Counted from the stretch's first letter, positions 1 through 10,099 are shown. The stretch: 64,000 nt of DNA from Diadophis punctatus similis (GCA_023053685.1 JALIGW010000002.1:245998677-246062676), one strand, 5' to 3'. Numbers and translations: made by a program. The notes: generated by a model not told the origin, from the sequence alone.

Positions 1-418
1 GGGACAGGCGGCTGCCCGGAGAGAGCCATACTCTTTGCCCCGAACACTACAGGTAGACGGGAGAGACTCTGCGAAGGGGGTGGCTCACTGCGGGCAGCCG
101 CCTGTCCCGGCCCTGCCAAAGTCGCGCACACCTTTTGCAGGGGTGAAATGCTCCCAGTTCGTTCTTGCCTGTCAGTCGTCGCAGATGGGGCTCGAAAAGC
201 TCCCAGAGGCAACACGCGAAGCGAGCGGAAACCTCGCCCGGATCTGGAGACTTGGCCTGGACGCCGTCATTTGGGTTCTTTTATCCTCTGCGTATGTGCA
301 GCACGCTTTGCGCATGCGCAGCAGGTAAAAGAACCCAAATGCCGGCGGCGGGGTGGGTCACGGTGCAGGGGCGGGGCGTGGGTCGCGACATTAGGAAGGT
401 TGGGAACCACTGCTCTAG
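1..418. mobile_element. GC-rich hAT-like element, cut by the window start
   Basis: The right end reads aaggttgggaaccactg, a typical hAT-type terminal sequence. Inside are two perfect fold-backs: 1-18 pairs with 91-108, and a 16-bp arm starting catttgggttc at about 269 pairs with its complement ending near 345. An NRF1-type palindrome tgcgcatgcgca sits at 309-320. ORFs here are by-products of high GC. The left end lies outside the window, so family and size are uncertain. Confidence 0.5.
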
Positions 419-422
419 ATTA

Positions 423-574
423 TTTAGAGGCAGATTACAATACTTGGTTCATTGGAAGGTAGCTTTTGTCTGAAGCAACTTGGGTAAAAAGCTGGGATGT
501 GAAAGCAGATAGATTAGTGAAGCAATTCCATGACAAGTATCCTGATAAGCCCAAGGGTCCCCCTGGGGGAGGGG
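423..574 (+). pseudogene. Decayed C-terminal chromodomain of a Ty3/gypsy integrase
   Basis: One frame reads RGRLQYLVHWK and a second frame, after a shift near 465, reads TWVKSWDVKADRLVKQFHDK followed by YPDKPKGPPGGG. This order (QYLV-W-G, then W-P, then a leucine-rich segment ending in FH-YP-KP and a glycine run) is the chromodomain tail of vertebrate chromoviruses of the Sushi type. Stops and a frameshift make it non-functional. Downstream sequence could be the start of a 3' LTR, but I cannot define one. Confidence 0.6.
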
Positions 575-896
575 TGGTTAGGTGATATTGGCTAACCCCC
601 TTCTATTACTCTCTTGATCTCATTTCAGGATTCGATCATAGGATGAGGGGGGAAGGCCCGTCAGGCCTGGAAACCATCTTGGGCATTGGATTTTCAGGCC
701 TGCCACATTTAGTGCTGTGGGAAACTGGGAGAGGGGATTGTGTGAGTGGGGAGATATAGCCAAATTAATGAGAGAAAACTAAAACGAATTGAAGGATCCA
801 CACCCCTACCTCCATTTCCCCCCCTTTCTTTCAAATCTTACTATCAGTGAGCAATCATGTGCCTTGGCCACTCCGAAGCAATGAGACTCCTATCCC
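575..896. other. Unassigned intronic sequence
   Basis: No ORF, splice-flanked exon or repeat that I recognise. It may include remains of the LTR that belonged to the chromodomain fragment just upstream. Confidence 0.3.
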
Positions 897-1040
897 GAAA
901 GTGCTTTTTCAAGAGACAACTGGACTTTCTGGAAACCAAGAAAGTCCAGTTGCCTCTTGAAAAAAACACCTTTGGGACAACCATGACCTGGTTGACTGAA
1001 GAATTCCCATAGACAAGAGACTCCTGTGCTCAGTGAACTG
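897..1040. repeat. Fold-back copy of the aagtccagttgcctcttg repeat family
   Basis: Two arms in opposite orientation (tttttcaagagacaactgg and ccagttgcctcttgaaaaa) flank a short spacer. The sequence then continues as gggacaaccatgacctgg. The same family recurs at about 22.3, 25.9-26.8, 30.7, 46.1, 60.2 and 61.3 kb. Class unresolved. Confidence 0.6.
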
Positions 1041-1817
1041 ACAAAGCACCCTTTCCCACCCAGGAGAAGCAATCCTTAGATCCATTTGCACAACTTAAAG
1101 ATACCAGCTGGTCTCGCTCACCTCACAAGATATCCTAAGGAAATCATCCAGATTTAAGGAAAGATCACATGCCCCCAGAAAGGCAGTAAAAAAAATCAGA
1201 CAGAGTGCTAAGCTTGCATCCTGCCTCTTGGAATACACCCCAAAAGGACAGTGCCAGGAACCACTAAAGCAGTGTAAAAAGCTTAAAAAAAAGTCAAGCC
1301 CCAAATAAAAGTATCACTCAAGGGGAAAAAAACTCCAGAGAAGCAGCTCCTGATAGTCTGGGCATACTGCCAAGAACCATTAACTGCTATTACAATGTAA
1401 CAAGGCTTAACCCAGAGGCAGTTTCGGAAAACACTTAAAGATAAACAGGATTAGGCTAGAAACAACACAGAGAGGTACACCAGAATGTCTCCTTCCTGGC
1501 TTCCTGACAGGATTAACCCTGTAAAGTGGGAAAAACAAAAGGCTGTTGGAAGGAGATTTCTTCCAACAGCAGGTTCGCCGGACTGCTCAGAAAGTGAACA
1601 AACGGTTCTTCTGAACCGGTGCGAACCAGCTGAATCCCAACACTGATAGTCATTGGTAGCCTCACATGGCAATGAACAAGGAGACACATTCCATTGTGCA
1701 GCTACTAAGAGTGTTGGACGAGCAGGCACAAAAACAGCCAGGGAACTGATTGATGCCTGGGAAACGGGGCCCCTGGTCAGTCAATTGAGTGCTGATTTAC
1801 CGTAAGTTTATCAAGTA
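1041..1817. other. Unassigned sequence left of the Tc1 element
   Basis: Moderately AT-rich and probably an old interspersed repeat that the Tc1 element interrupted, since the sequence seems to resume at 3419. No coding signal. Confidence 0.3.
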
Positions 1818-2022
1818 CAGTGGGGAAAAAAGTATTTAGTCAGCCACCAATTGTGCAAGTTCTCCCACTTAAAAAGATGAGAGAGGCCTGTAATTGACAT
1901 CATAGGTAGACCTCAACTATGAGAGACAAAATGAGAAAACAAATCCAGACAATCACATTGTCTGATTTGGAAAGAATTTATTTGCAAATTATGGTGGAAA
2001 ATAAGTATTTGGTCACCTACAA
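1818..2022 (+). repeat. Left terminal inverted repeat of the Tc1 element
   Basis: Begins cagtgggg directly after TA and ends near aagtatttggtcac. The inner part (about 1948-2022) is repeated in inverse orientation at the right end. Confidence 0.9.
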
Positions 2023-2181
2023 ACAAGCAAGATTTCTGGCTCTCACAGACCTGTAACTTCTTCTTTAAGAGGCTCCTCTGTCCTCCACTCATTACCTGTA
2101 TTAATGGCACCTGTTTGAACTTGTTATCAGTATAAAAGACACCTGTCCACAACCTCAAACAGTCACATTCCAAACTCCACT

Positions 2182-3203
2182 ATGGTGAAGACCAAAGAGC
2201 TGTTGAAGGACACCAGAAAAAAAATTGTAGACCTGCACCAGGCTGGGAAGACTGAATCTGCAATAGGCAAGCAGCTTGGTGTGAAGAAATCAACTGTGAG
2301 AGCAATAATTAGAAAATGGAAGACATACAAGACCACTGATAATCTCCCTCGATCTGGGGCTTCACGCAAGATCTCACTCCGTGGGTCAAAATGATCACAA
2401 GAACGGTGAGCAAAAATCCCAGAACCGCACGGGGGGACCTAGTGAATGACCTGCAGAGAGCTGGGACCAATGTAACAAAGGCTACCATCAGTAACACACT
2501 AAGCCGCCAGGGACTCAGATCCTGCAGTGCCAGACGTGTCCCCCTGCTTAAGACAGTACATGTCCGGGCCCGTCTGAAGTTTGCTAGAGAGCATTTGGAT
2601 GATCCAGAAGAGGATTGGGAGAATGTCATATGGTCAGATGAAATCAAAGTAGAACTGTTTGGTAGAAACACAACTCGTCGTGTTTGGAGGAGAGAGAATG
2701 CTGAGTTGCATCCAAAGAACACCATACCTACTGTGAAGCATGGGGGTGGCAACATCATGCTTTGGGGCTGTTTCTCTGCAAAGGGACCAGGACGACTGAT
2801 CCGTGTACAGGAAAGAATGAATGGGGCCATGTATCATGAGATTTTGAGTGCAAACCTCCTTCCATCAGCAAGGGCATTGAAGATGGAACGTGGCTGGGTC
2901 TTTCAGCATGACAATGATCCCAAACCCACCGCCCGGGCAACGAATGAGTGGCTTCGTAAGAAGCATTTCAAGGTCCTGGAGTGGCCTAGCCAGTCTCCAG
3001 ATCTCAACCCCATAGAAAAGCTTTGGAGGGAGTTGAAAGTCCGTGTTGCCCAGCGACAGCCCCAAAACATCACTGCTCTAGAGGAGATCTGCATGGAGGA
3101 ATGGGCCAACATACCAGCAAGTGTGTGCGCCAACCTTGTGAAGACTTACAGAAAACGTTTCACCTCTGTCATTGCCAACAAAGGATATATAACAAAGTAT
3201 TGA
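2182..3203 (+). pseudogene. Tc1 transposase with a single-base frameshift
   Basis: This is a DD34E transposase that would cut and paste DNA at TA sites. The first 70 residues (2182-2394) hold the paired-like DNA-binding part ([20 protein letters not shown], then [21 protein letters not shown]). They end in a stop just after a GGGTC stretch. The remaining 270 codons (2391-3203) continue in the next frame with the second DNA-binding half and the catalytic domain. Visible catalytic residues are the Asp in [12 protein letters not shown], the Asp in QHDNDPK and, 34 residues later, the Glu in [10 protein letters not shown]. Loss of one G near 2385 explains the break. Together the two parts give about 340 residues, the normal length for the family, so damage is minimal. 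It may be inactive or reflect one sequencing error. Confidence 0.92.
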
Positions 3204-3214
3204 GATGAACTTTT

Positions 3215-3418
3215 GATATTGACCAAATACTTATTTTCCACCATAATTTGCAAATAAATTCTTTCCAAATCACACAATGTGATTGTCTGGATTTGTTTTC
3301 TCATTTTGTCTCTCATAGTTGAGGTCTACTTATGATGTCAATTACAGGCCTCTCTCATCTTTTTAAGTGGGAGAATTTGCACAATTGGTAGCTGACTAAA
3401 TACTTTTCCCCCCCACTG
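3215..3418 (-). repeat. Right terminal inverted repeat of the Tc1 element
   Basis: Inverse copy of 1818-2022, ending ccccactg directly before TA. Small differences lie at the outer G/A runs and a handful of inner positions. Confidence 0.9.
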
Positions 3419-3905
3419 TACGTAGGAGGCATCCGCTTGGCAGCAGAAGGAAACAACAGCCAATGATTCAATAGCTGGCCATCAACCCACCAATCAACAA
3501 CTAAAAAGCCCAACACAACCAGGCACCGTATAAATACCACACAGAGAAGAGCCCCACTAGAGAGAAGTTCCCTGTGGCTAGGTTCAGAAAGCTTGGAAGA
3601 CGAAACCTATAGTCCCGGTAACCAACCCAGATTGATTCCTGCCATTCATTCACAGCCTTAATATTCCGAGGGATGTATCTCGAATTTATATATTGTTCTC
3701 ATTTTTTTTAACTTGCATCGCTGTGGAATACCCCTAGGACAGGGGTGCTTAGATCTGGCCCATGGGGCCGGCCTGGAAATAGCAAAAGACCGGCCCCGTG
3801 GTGCCTCTGCTAGCAAAAACAGGGGGTTGAAAGTTGCTCGTCCACATTTGGACTGAAGATGGCTGAAGCATCTACAGATTTTGGCTTGACATCATAAAAC
3901 AAGAC
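3419..3905. other. Unassigned sequence plus a hAT-like fragment
   Basis: From about 3739 the text acaggggtgcttagatctgg and the phrase ggcctggaaatagcaaa resemble the element at 23917-24140, so a degraded hAT-like copy is likely. The rest has no coding or repeat signal that I can name. Confidence 0.35.
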
Positions 3906-3906
3906 C

Positions 3907-4014
<108 letters not shown>

Positions 4015-4059
4015 GATGATAGTGATGATAATGATAATAATGATGATAACAATCATAAA

Positions 4060-4303
4060 TAAGAGCCGAGGTGGTGAAGTGGTTAGAGTGCAGCACTGCA
4101 ACCTACTTCAGCTGACTGCTAGTTCAGCAGTTCAGCTGTTCAAATCTCACCAGGCTCAAGGTTGACTCAGCCTTCCATCCTTCTGAGGTCGGTAAAATGA
4201 GGACCCAGATTGTTGGGGGCAATATGCTGAATTCTGTAAACCGCTTAGAGAGGGCTGTAAAGCACTATGAAGCGGTATATAAGTCTAAGTGCTATTGCTA
4301 TAA
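4060..4303 (+). repeat. Sauria-type SINE (tRNA head, Bov-B-like tail)
   Basis: The head reads gccgaggtggtgaagtggtt with a box-B-like gttcaaatctcacc. The 3' half reads aaaccgcttagagagggctg and agcggtatataagtctaag. This layout matches SINEs of squamates that use Bov-B machinery. It is the first of eight copies in the window. Confidence 0.85.
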
Positions 4304-4665
4304 TGATAATAATGATGATAATAATAATAATGATAATAATAACAGAGTTGGATAATAATAACAGAGTTGGATAATAATAATAATGATAATAATAACAGAG
4401 TTGGATAATAATAACAGAGGTCTTCTAGTCCAACCCCCTGCTTACGCAGGAAACCCTACATCACTTCAAACAAATGGTTATCCAAAGTGATGTAGGGTTT
4501 TCTGCCTTGAGTGATATTATTAATAATAAAATAAAATAAAATAAAATAAAATAAAATAAAATAAAATAAAATAAAATAAAATAAATAAATAAATAAATAA
4601 AATAAAATAAATTAAATTAAAATAATAATAATAATAAATTTTAATAATAAAATTAATAAAGATAT
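4304..4665. repeat. Microsatellites with a CR1 3' fragment
   Basis: Contains gataataat runs with three tandem acagagttgg units, a CR1 tail fragment (tctagtccaaccccctgctt, about 4412-4510) and an (aaaat)n run at about 4528-4620. No coding signal. Confidence 0.7.
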
Positions 4666-4792
4666 TATAATAATCTTATATTATTATAAGATGATAAGAT
4701 AAATACCTTATCACCTTGAGTGATAAGATATTTCTTCCACTCTCCATCAGAGTGGTGGTTAGGCAGACGTGTGCACGCACATACACACTTAC

Positions 4793-4900
4793 CAAACTGG
4801 GCGTCAGGAATTTGGTCACCATGTTCAGGCCTCTCCTGGAAGGTGGCTTGTGGTTGATCACTTTGGGAGGTGAGTTCGGGTGTAGGAACCAGGAGTCCTT
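4793..4900 (-). CDS. Gene 1, exon E: relic KRAB-B-like linker exon of a SCAN zinc-finger gene
   Basis: This 108-bp exon is flanked by an acceptor ending caccgaag and a donor TTTG|GTAAGTG. Read in phase 1 it encodes EGLLVPTPELTSQSDQPQ, then ATFQERPEHGDQIPDAQFG. The start resembles the KRAB B-box segment seen in many zinc-finger genes (G-LVPKPDLISQLE). Both ends are phase 1, so it joins exon D upstream in frame, and the next exon must begin in phase 1. No such zinc-finger exon exists between here and position 1, so the gene runs off the window. The acceptor is a tandem GAAGAAG, which could give two products differing by one residue. Function in the protein: a linker or a weakened KRAB remnant. 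Inferred only from splice sites and frame. Confidence 0.62.
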
Positions 4901-5184
4901 CTTCGGTGGGAATATATGAAAATAACAGACAAAGGAGGAGAAAAGAGAACAAACAGATAGGGAGTCAGGATAACTGAGAACAATTCTCGTCCCATCTGAA
5001 AGGAAATCACATTTTAAGACTCCTGGCCTAAAAGACTCCAGTGTTTGGGAAAGTCCAATACTAGACAACTGATTCTGGAATTAATGACAACAACAGGATT
5101 TGGGATACTAGACAACTGATTCTGGAATTAATGACAACAACAGGATTTGGTAGACGCACCAATCATTGTTAAAAAAAAACAATA

Positions 5185-5577
5185 CAGGGAGTCCTCGACT
5201 TACAACGGTTCATTTAGTGACCGTTCAAAGTTAACAACAGCACTGAAAAAAAGTGACATGACCATTTTTTCACAGTTACGACCTTTGCAGCATCCACATG
5301 ACCAGGTGAAATTCAAAATTCAGACGCTTGGCAACCGGTTCCTATTTACGACTTGCCGTGTCCTGGAGATTATGTGATCCCCTTTTGGGACCTTCCTGAC
5401 AAGCAAAGTCAATGGGGAAGCCAGATTCACTTAACAAACGAGTCGCTAACTTATCAGTGGCAGTGATTGGCTTCACAACTGTGTCCAGCAGGGTCGTAAA
5501 ATGGGGCAAAACTCACTTCACAATCGTCTCCTTTAACAACAGAGGTTCAATTGTGGTTGTAAGTCAAGGACTCCCTG
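5185..5577. mobile_element. Tc1/mariner-type MITE with TA target duplication
   Basis: The ends read cagggagtcctcgacttac and its inverse, with TA on both sides. It contains the family phrases cattgttaagtgaatc-like and ttccccattgactttgcttg in part. This family occurs about ten times in the window. Confidence 0.8.
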
Positions 5578-6090
5578 TACTGTCAAGATGCTTTGAAACT
5601 GGAATGCCCCAAATTCCCAAGTCGGCACTAGTTTATCAGGGCCTTCAACATACAGAAACGGCATCTAGGTAGTCCTTGACTTATGACCGTAATAGAGCCG
5701 GACTATCACGGTCGTAAATCTTAGGTTGTTAAAACCAGGGCCAGAATGGGATGGGATAACTTGCCATGGCCAATTCAGCACAGGACAACTCACTGGTGGG
5801 ACAATTCAATAATTCAACGTGATGATTAAAAATAATCCAAAAATTATTTTTAATTTCTGTCATTCACATTTCATTTTGTCCCTCCTTTGGCACCCTTTTT
5901 CTTTCTTTCTCTCTTCCTTCCTTCCTATCATCTTTCTTTCTTTCTTTCTTCCTCCCTCCCTCCCTCTTTCTTTCCTTTCTTTAATGATTCTATTCCACCA
6001 TTTGTTCGGTATTAGCGTAACTCTTGTCCCGCGTCAAGTTGGCCGTGGCGAATACCCTGTTTAATACTCTTGTTTCTCAACCGCAGTGAC
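5578..6090. other. Unassigned sequence, MITE fragment and CT-rich tract
   Basis: Holds a short MITE end at about 5670-5740 (taggtagtccttgactta) and a pyrimidine tract at about 5890-5985 (ctttctttctctcttcctt). Nothing coding. Confidence 0.5.
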
Positions 6091-6205
6091 TTTAAAGAGG
6101 GGTGGACTTCAACTCCCAGAACTCCCCAATCATGCTTGATGGGGAATTCTGGGATTTGAAGTCCACACTTCTTAAAAGTTACTGAGGTTGATAGACACTG
6201 GCTTA
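6085..6205. repeat. Palindromic MITE copy (ggacttcaactcccagaa family), diverged
   Basis: Inverse arms gtggacttcaactcccaga and gggatttgaagtccacac around a short centre. It is one of about a dozen members of a fold-back family. Confidence 0.65.
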
Positions 6206-6307
6206 AGCCCGCCCTGACAACCCTTCTCAATGCATCCAGCCATTAAAAAAAAAAAATTGCTTGCTGTCAGTTGTGTGAACTCTTGGAAAGCAAAAGTGGG
6301 CCTAACG

Positions 6308-6742
6308 CAGTGATGGTGAACTTATGGCACGCGTGCCACAGGTGGCACGCGGAGCCATATCTGCCAGCACGCGAGACGTTGCCCTAGCTCAGCTCCAGCG
6401 TGCATGTGCACTCCGGCCATCTAATTTTCGGCTCGCACAGAGACTCTGGGAGGGTGTTTTCGGCTTCTGGAGGGCCTCTGGCGGGCGGTGAAAGGCGTTT
6501 TCACCCTCCCCAAGCTCCAGGGAAGCCTCTAGAGCCTGGGGAGGATGAAAAACTGGCCTACTAGGCCCACCAGAAGTTGGGAAACGGGCCGTTTCTGGCC
6601 TCCAGAGGGCCTCCAGGGTGGTGGGGGAGACCATTTTCACCCTCCCCAGGGATTGAATTATGGGTGTGGGCACTCGTGCATGCGCGATAGCGCGCAAGCA
6701 CGCTCTTTCGGCACTCGAGGAAAAAAAGGTTCGCCATCACTG
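6308..6742. mobile_element. hAT-like element, cagtgatggcgaacc family
   Basis: The ends cagtgatggtgaac and ggttcgccatcactg are inverse, and a perfect 8-bp duplication gcctaacg flanks the element. It lies 25 bp from exon D of gene 1, inside the intron. Confidence 0.9.
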
Positions 6743-6767
6743 GCCTAACGAGATGAAAGATACTCAC

Positions 6768-6858
6768 CCAAAGCACTGGAGCTGCCGCCACTCCTATGCA
6801 TGACTTCCCAATGTAGGGGCGTCTGATCATCTACCTCCTCCTTCACACGTACAGGAGC
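6768..6858 (-). CDS. Gene 1, exon D: short exon ending in a KRAB-A-like remnant
   Basis: This 91-bp exon has a strong acceptor (tgttcctccctctttcag) and donor (GCTTTGG|GTGAGTA). In phase 0 it reads APVRVKEEVDDQ, then TPLHWEVMHRSGGSSSALG, and leaves one base for exon E. The second part resembles the end of the KRAB A box (R-ALHWEVM-EN----SLG) and is followed in exon E by a B-box-like segment. The first two helices and the usual VTF-DVAV start are missing, so repression through TRIM28 is doubtful. The VKEE stretch resembles a sumoylation motif (hydrophobic-K-x-E), which is only a pattern match. The exon is conserved enough in frame to look real. No transcript evidence is available. Confidence 0.65.
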
Positions 6859-7193
6859 CTGAAAGAGGGAGGAACACCAGGTTCAGTTCTCTCAAGCTTT
6901 TCTTTTTTAAAAAATTTTTTTTTATTTTTTCTCCACAATTTCCATATATACATCAATGCATATACCTTATACATAATTATGCATTTTTATCCTATCAATC
7001 ATAATTCAATATACTATTTTGCACCTATTTTATGCTATTATTTATCAGTCTGTTTTTCTTCTTTTCTTTACACTCCCCTCTCTCTATCTCCATCTCCTCC
7101 ATCTACCTTCTTACTCTTTCTCTCCCCCTTCCTACTTCCCTCCACTCCTTCTTTTCTCCCTTCCCTTTCTACTTCTTCTTTCTCCCTCTAAAC

Positions 7194-7325
7194 CAGTGTT
7201 TCCCAACCTTGGCAACTTGAAGATGTCTGGACTTCAACTCCCAGAATTCCCCAGCCAGCATTGGCTGGGGAATTCTGGGAGTTGAAGTCCAGACATCTTC
7301 AAGTTGCCAAGGTTGGGAAACACTG
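7194..7325. mobile_element. Palindromic MITE
   Basis: Starts cagtgtttcccaacc and ends with the exact inverse. The two halves form a near-perfect hairpin around ccagccagcattggctgg. The target duplication is no longer clear. Confidence 0.8.
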
Positions 7326-7478
7326 CAATCGTTCCCTGAGTGATTCTAATCCTAACACATCTTATATTTAACAGACTGATGACACATTCCCATACATCTT
7401 TAAATTATCAGTGTCCCTTCTAAACTCATTATTTTTTATATCATATCTACACTTATAACTCTTTATTCCAGGTATATA

Positions 7479-7707
7479 GTAATAGCACTTTTCTTATATA
7501 CCGCTTCATAGTGCTTTACAGCCCTCTCTTAGCGGTTTACAGAGTTCAGCATATTGCCCCCAACAATCTGGGTCCTCATTTTACCGACCTCAGAAGGATG
7601 GAAGGCTGAGTCAACCTTGAGCCTAGTGAGATTTGAACAGCTGAACTGTTGAACTAGCAGTCAGCCTGCAATGGCTGCATTTAACCACTGCACCACTTCA
7701 GCTCTAT
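7479..7707 (-). repeat. Sauria-type SINE
   Basis: Inverse orientation: tatataccgcttcatagtgc at the left and the tRNA-like head at the right, ending near ccacttcagctc. Confidence 0.85.
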
Positions 7708-8048
7708 ACTATATACTATACTATATACTGTTATACTATACTATATACTATACTATATACTATACTATAGACTGTTAATTTAATTTAATGCTACTTCCCC
7801 AAACTCTAATTTTGTCATCTGGGTTATTCCCATTTATTCACTATTTTCTTTTCTTTTAATCATTCTAATTTAATTTCTATATACATTTGTTTTCTATCCA
7901 ATCATAAAATTTCACCCATACATTATAGTATCTCACATTTTTCTTAAGAGACACATTTGGCATAGGATTTTGTCTTCGGACCAACACGGAACTGACCATT
8001 AAGAGAGCAATTTCAATTTCACACAGAAGCAGAGTCAGTATATAATAC

Positions 8049-9225
8049 TAACAACAGAGTTGGAAGGGACTTTGGAGATCTGCTAGTCCAACCCCCTGCT
8101 CAGGCAGGAAACCCTATACCAGTGATGGCGAACCTTTTTTTCCTCGGGTGTCGAAATAGTGCATGCACGCGCTATTGCATGCACGTGCGTGCCCACACCC
8201 ATAATTGAAAGTCCCCCACTTGCCCCACCCCCCTGCACATGCGTGCATTACCCCCCCACTCCCCCGTTTCCCGACTTCCAGTGGGCCCAGTAGGCCCGTT
8301 TTTCGCCCTCCCCAGGCTCCAGAGGCTTTCTTGGAGCTTGGGGAGGGTGAAAACACTCCCCCCGCCACCACGGAGGCCCTCCGGAGGCCAAAATCGCCCT
8401 CCCAGAGCCACTGTGCAAGCCAAAAATCAGCTGGCGTGCACGCACATGTGCACTGGAGCTGAGCTAGGGCAACGGCTTGCGTGCCAGCAGATAGGGCTCC
8501 GCGTGCCACCTGTGGCACCCGTGCCATAGGTTCGCCATCACTGCCCTATACCATTTCAAATGGTTGTCTAGCCTCTTCTTAAAAACTTCCAGTGTTGGGA
8601 GCATTCACAACTTCTGGAGGCAAGTCGTTCCACAGATTAATTGCTCAGTCAGGAAAGTTCTAGGTTGCTTCCCTCCTTGATTAGTTTCCACCCATTGCTT
8701 CTTGTTCTACCCTCAGGTGCTTTGGAAAATAGCTTGACTCCCTCTTCTTTGAGGCAACCCCTGAGATATTGGAAGACTGCTATCATGTCTCCCCTGGTCC
8801 TTGTTTTCATTAAACGAGACATACCCAGTTCCTGCAACCGTTCTTCATATGTTTTAGCCTCCAGTCCCATAATCATCTTTGTTGCTCTTCTCTGCACTCT
8901 TTCTAGAGTCTCAACATCTTTTTTACATTGTGGCGACCAAAACTGGATGCAGTATTCCAGGGTGTGGCCTTACCAAGGCATTATAAAGTGGTATTAACAC
9001 TTCACGTGATCTTGATTCTATCCCTCTGTTAATGCAGCCTAGAACTGTGTTGGCTTTTTTGGCAGCTGCTGCACACTGCGGGCTCATATTTAAGTGGTTG
9101 TCCACTAGGACTCCAAGATCCCTCTCACAGTTACTACTATTGAGCAAGGTATCACATATACTGTACCTGTGCATTTTGTTTTTCTTGCCTTTTTTCACCA
9201 TTGAATTTTATTTTGTTAGAATTTC
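8049..9225 (-). pseudogene. CR1 LINE 3' part
   Basis: Minus-strand frames give the C-terminal reverse-transcriptase region of CR1: [40 protein letters not shown] and [16 protein letters not shown], with an upstream piece NCERDLGVLVDNHLNMS. Frames are broken. A hAT-like element (8120-8543) splits it. Confidence 0.85.
8120..8543. mobile_element. hAT-like element inside CR1
   Basis: The ends cagtgatggcgaacc and ggttcgccatcactg carry a perfect duplication ccctatac on each side, which interrupts the CR1 text aaaccctatacca. Confidence 0.93.
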
Positions 9226-9232
9226 TACAACA

Positions 9233-9357
9233 GGGGCGTCAAACTCGGGTCATCACGGCCTTGTTACGTGACGTATTGGGACTTTCCTTTGCTAAACCGG
9301 GCATGGCCGTGGCCAGCGAGTGACACATCCGGCCTGCAAGTTTGACAGCCCTGTTCT
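9233..9357. mobile_element. Small hAT-like MITE (caggggcgtcaaactc)
   Basis: The ends caggggcgtcaaactc and aagtttgacagccctg are imperfect inverse repeats. The flanking duplication is unclear. Confidence 0.6.
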
Positions 9358-9499
9358 GGAATCAGCTTAACGTGGCTCAATTTTTTTAGAGATCAACTTG
9401 GCTGCCAGATTGTTTACCAAATGAACTTTATGCTCTAGTGAGCTTTAGCAGAATGCGCCAAATGATTTCAAGATCATTTTGTCTGACTTTGTTTTAAGG

Positions 9500-9920
9500 C
9501 AGAGGTGGAGAACGATGGCCCCTTTATGACTTCTGGACTTCAACTCCCAGAATTCCTGAGCCAGTAGGGAAACTGTGGCCCCTTTATGACTTCTGGACTT
9601 CAACTCCCAGAATTCCTGAGCCAGCATGGGGAACGATGGCCCCTTTATGACTTCTGGACTTCAACTCCCAGAATTCCTGAGCCAGTAGGGAAACTGTGGC
9701 CCCTTTATGACTTCTGGACTTCAACTCCCAGAATTCCTGAGCCAGCATGGGGAACGATGGCCCCTTTATGACTTCTGGACTTCAACTCCCAGAATTCCTG
9801 AGCCAGTAGGGAAACTGTGGCCCCTTTATGACTTCTGGACTTCAACTCCCAGAATTCCTGAGCCAGCCACTGGGAGTTGAAATCCACAAGTCATAAAAAG
9901 GCCATCGTTCTCCACCTCTG
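9500..9920. mobile_element. Palindromic MITE with six amplified arm units
   Basis: The outer ends cagaggtggagaacgatgg and its inverse are flanked by ttttaagg and ttttaaga. Between them the arm containing cttctggacttcaactccca is repeated six times in direct orientation. Two variants alternate (ccagtagggaaactg and ccagcatggggaacg), giving a dimer of about 122 bp repeated three times. The right arm is present once. Confidence 0.85.
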
Positions 9921-9929
9921 TTTTAAGAC

Positions 9930-10095
9930 TAGTCTAGGCTCCCTTCTTGTCATTATCAACATTATTAATAATTTTCATTAATTAGCAAATCCATAAATCA
10001 CCTTCATTTTTTCCCCATTTTCAGTCAAAAGTCCATCTTTTTTCCCCCCAGGCAGTTGGTATGGCAAGTTGGTAAAATCCATTCCGAGAGTCTAC
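9930..10095. other. Intronic sequence downstream of exon C
   Basis: AT-rich and without coding signal. Similar phrases at 12580-12700 suggest an old repeat. Confidence 0.3.
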
Positions 10096-10099
10096 ATAC

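Larger units (their letters stand above)
1818..3418 (+). mobile_element. Tc1-like DNA transposon, nearly complete
   Basis: The element is 1601 bp and is flanked on both sides by the dinucleotide TA. It has inverted repeats of about 205 bp (1818-2022 and 3215-3418) that begin cagtgggg and are nearly identical by eye, differing at roughly eight positions. The outer and inner blocks of each inverted repeat suggest the IR/DR arrangement of fish Tc1 elements. It encodes a transposase in the plus direction that needs one frameshift to read through. It lies in the presumed intron of gene 1 between exon E and the zinc-finger exon outside the window. Confidence 0.95.
6890..8040. repeat. AT- and CT-rich block, probably minus-strand L1 3' sequence, with nested elements
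   Basis: The phrase tttctccacaatttccatat also occurs beside L1 coding remnants at 24.3 kb, which suggests L1 3' sequence. The block includes a pyrimidine tract at about 7060-7190, a palindromic MITE (7194-7325), a SINE (7479-7707) and an atactatactat tract at about 7705-7770. No coding signal. Confidence 0.45.

Noticed and set aside
4060..4130. tRNA gene in the gccgaggtgg repeats
   Set aside because: The anticodon arm cannot be formed convincingly, and the same text recurs eight times with a Bov-B-like tail.
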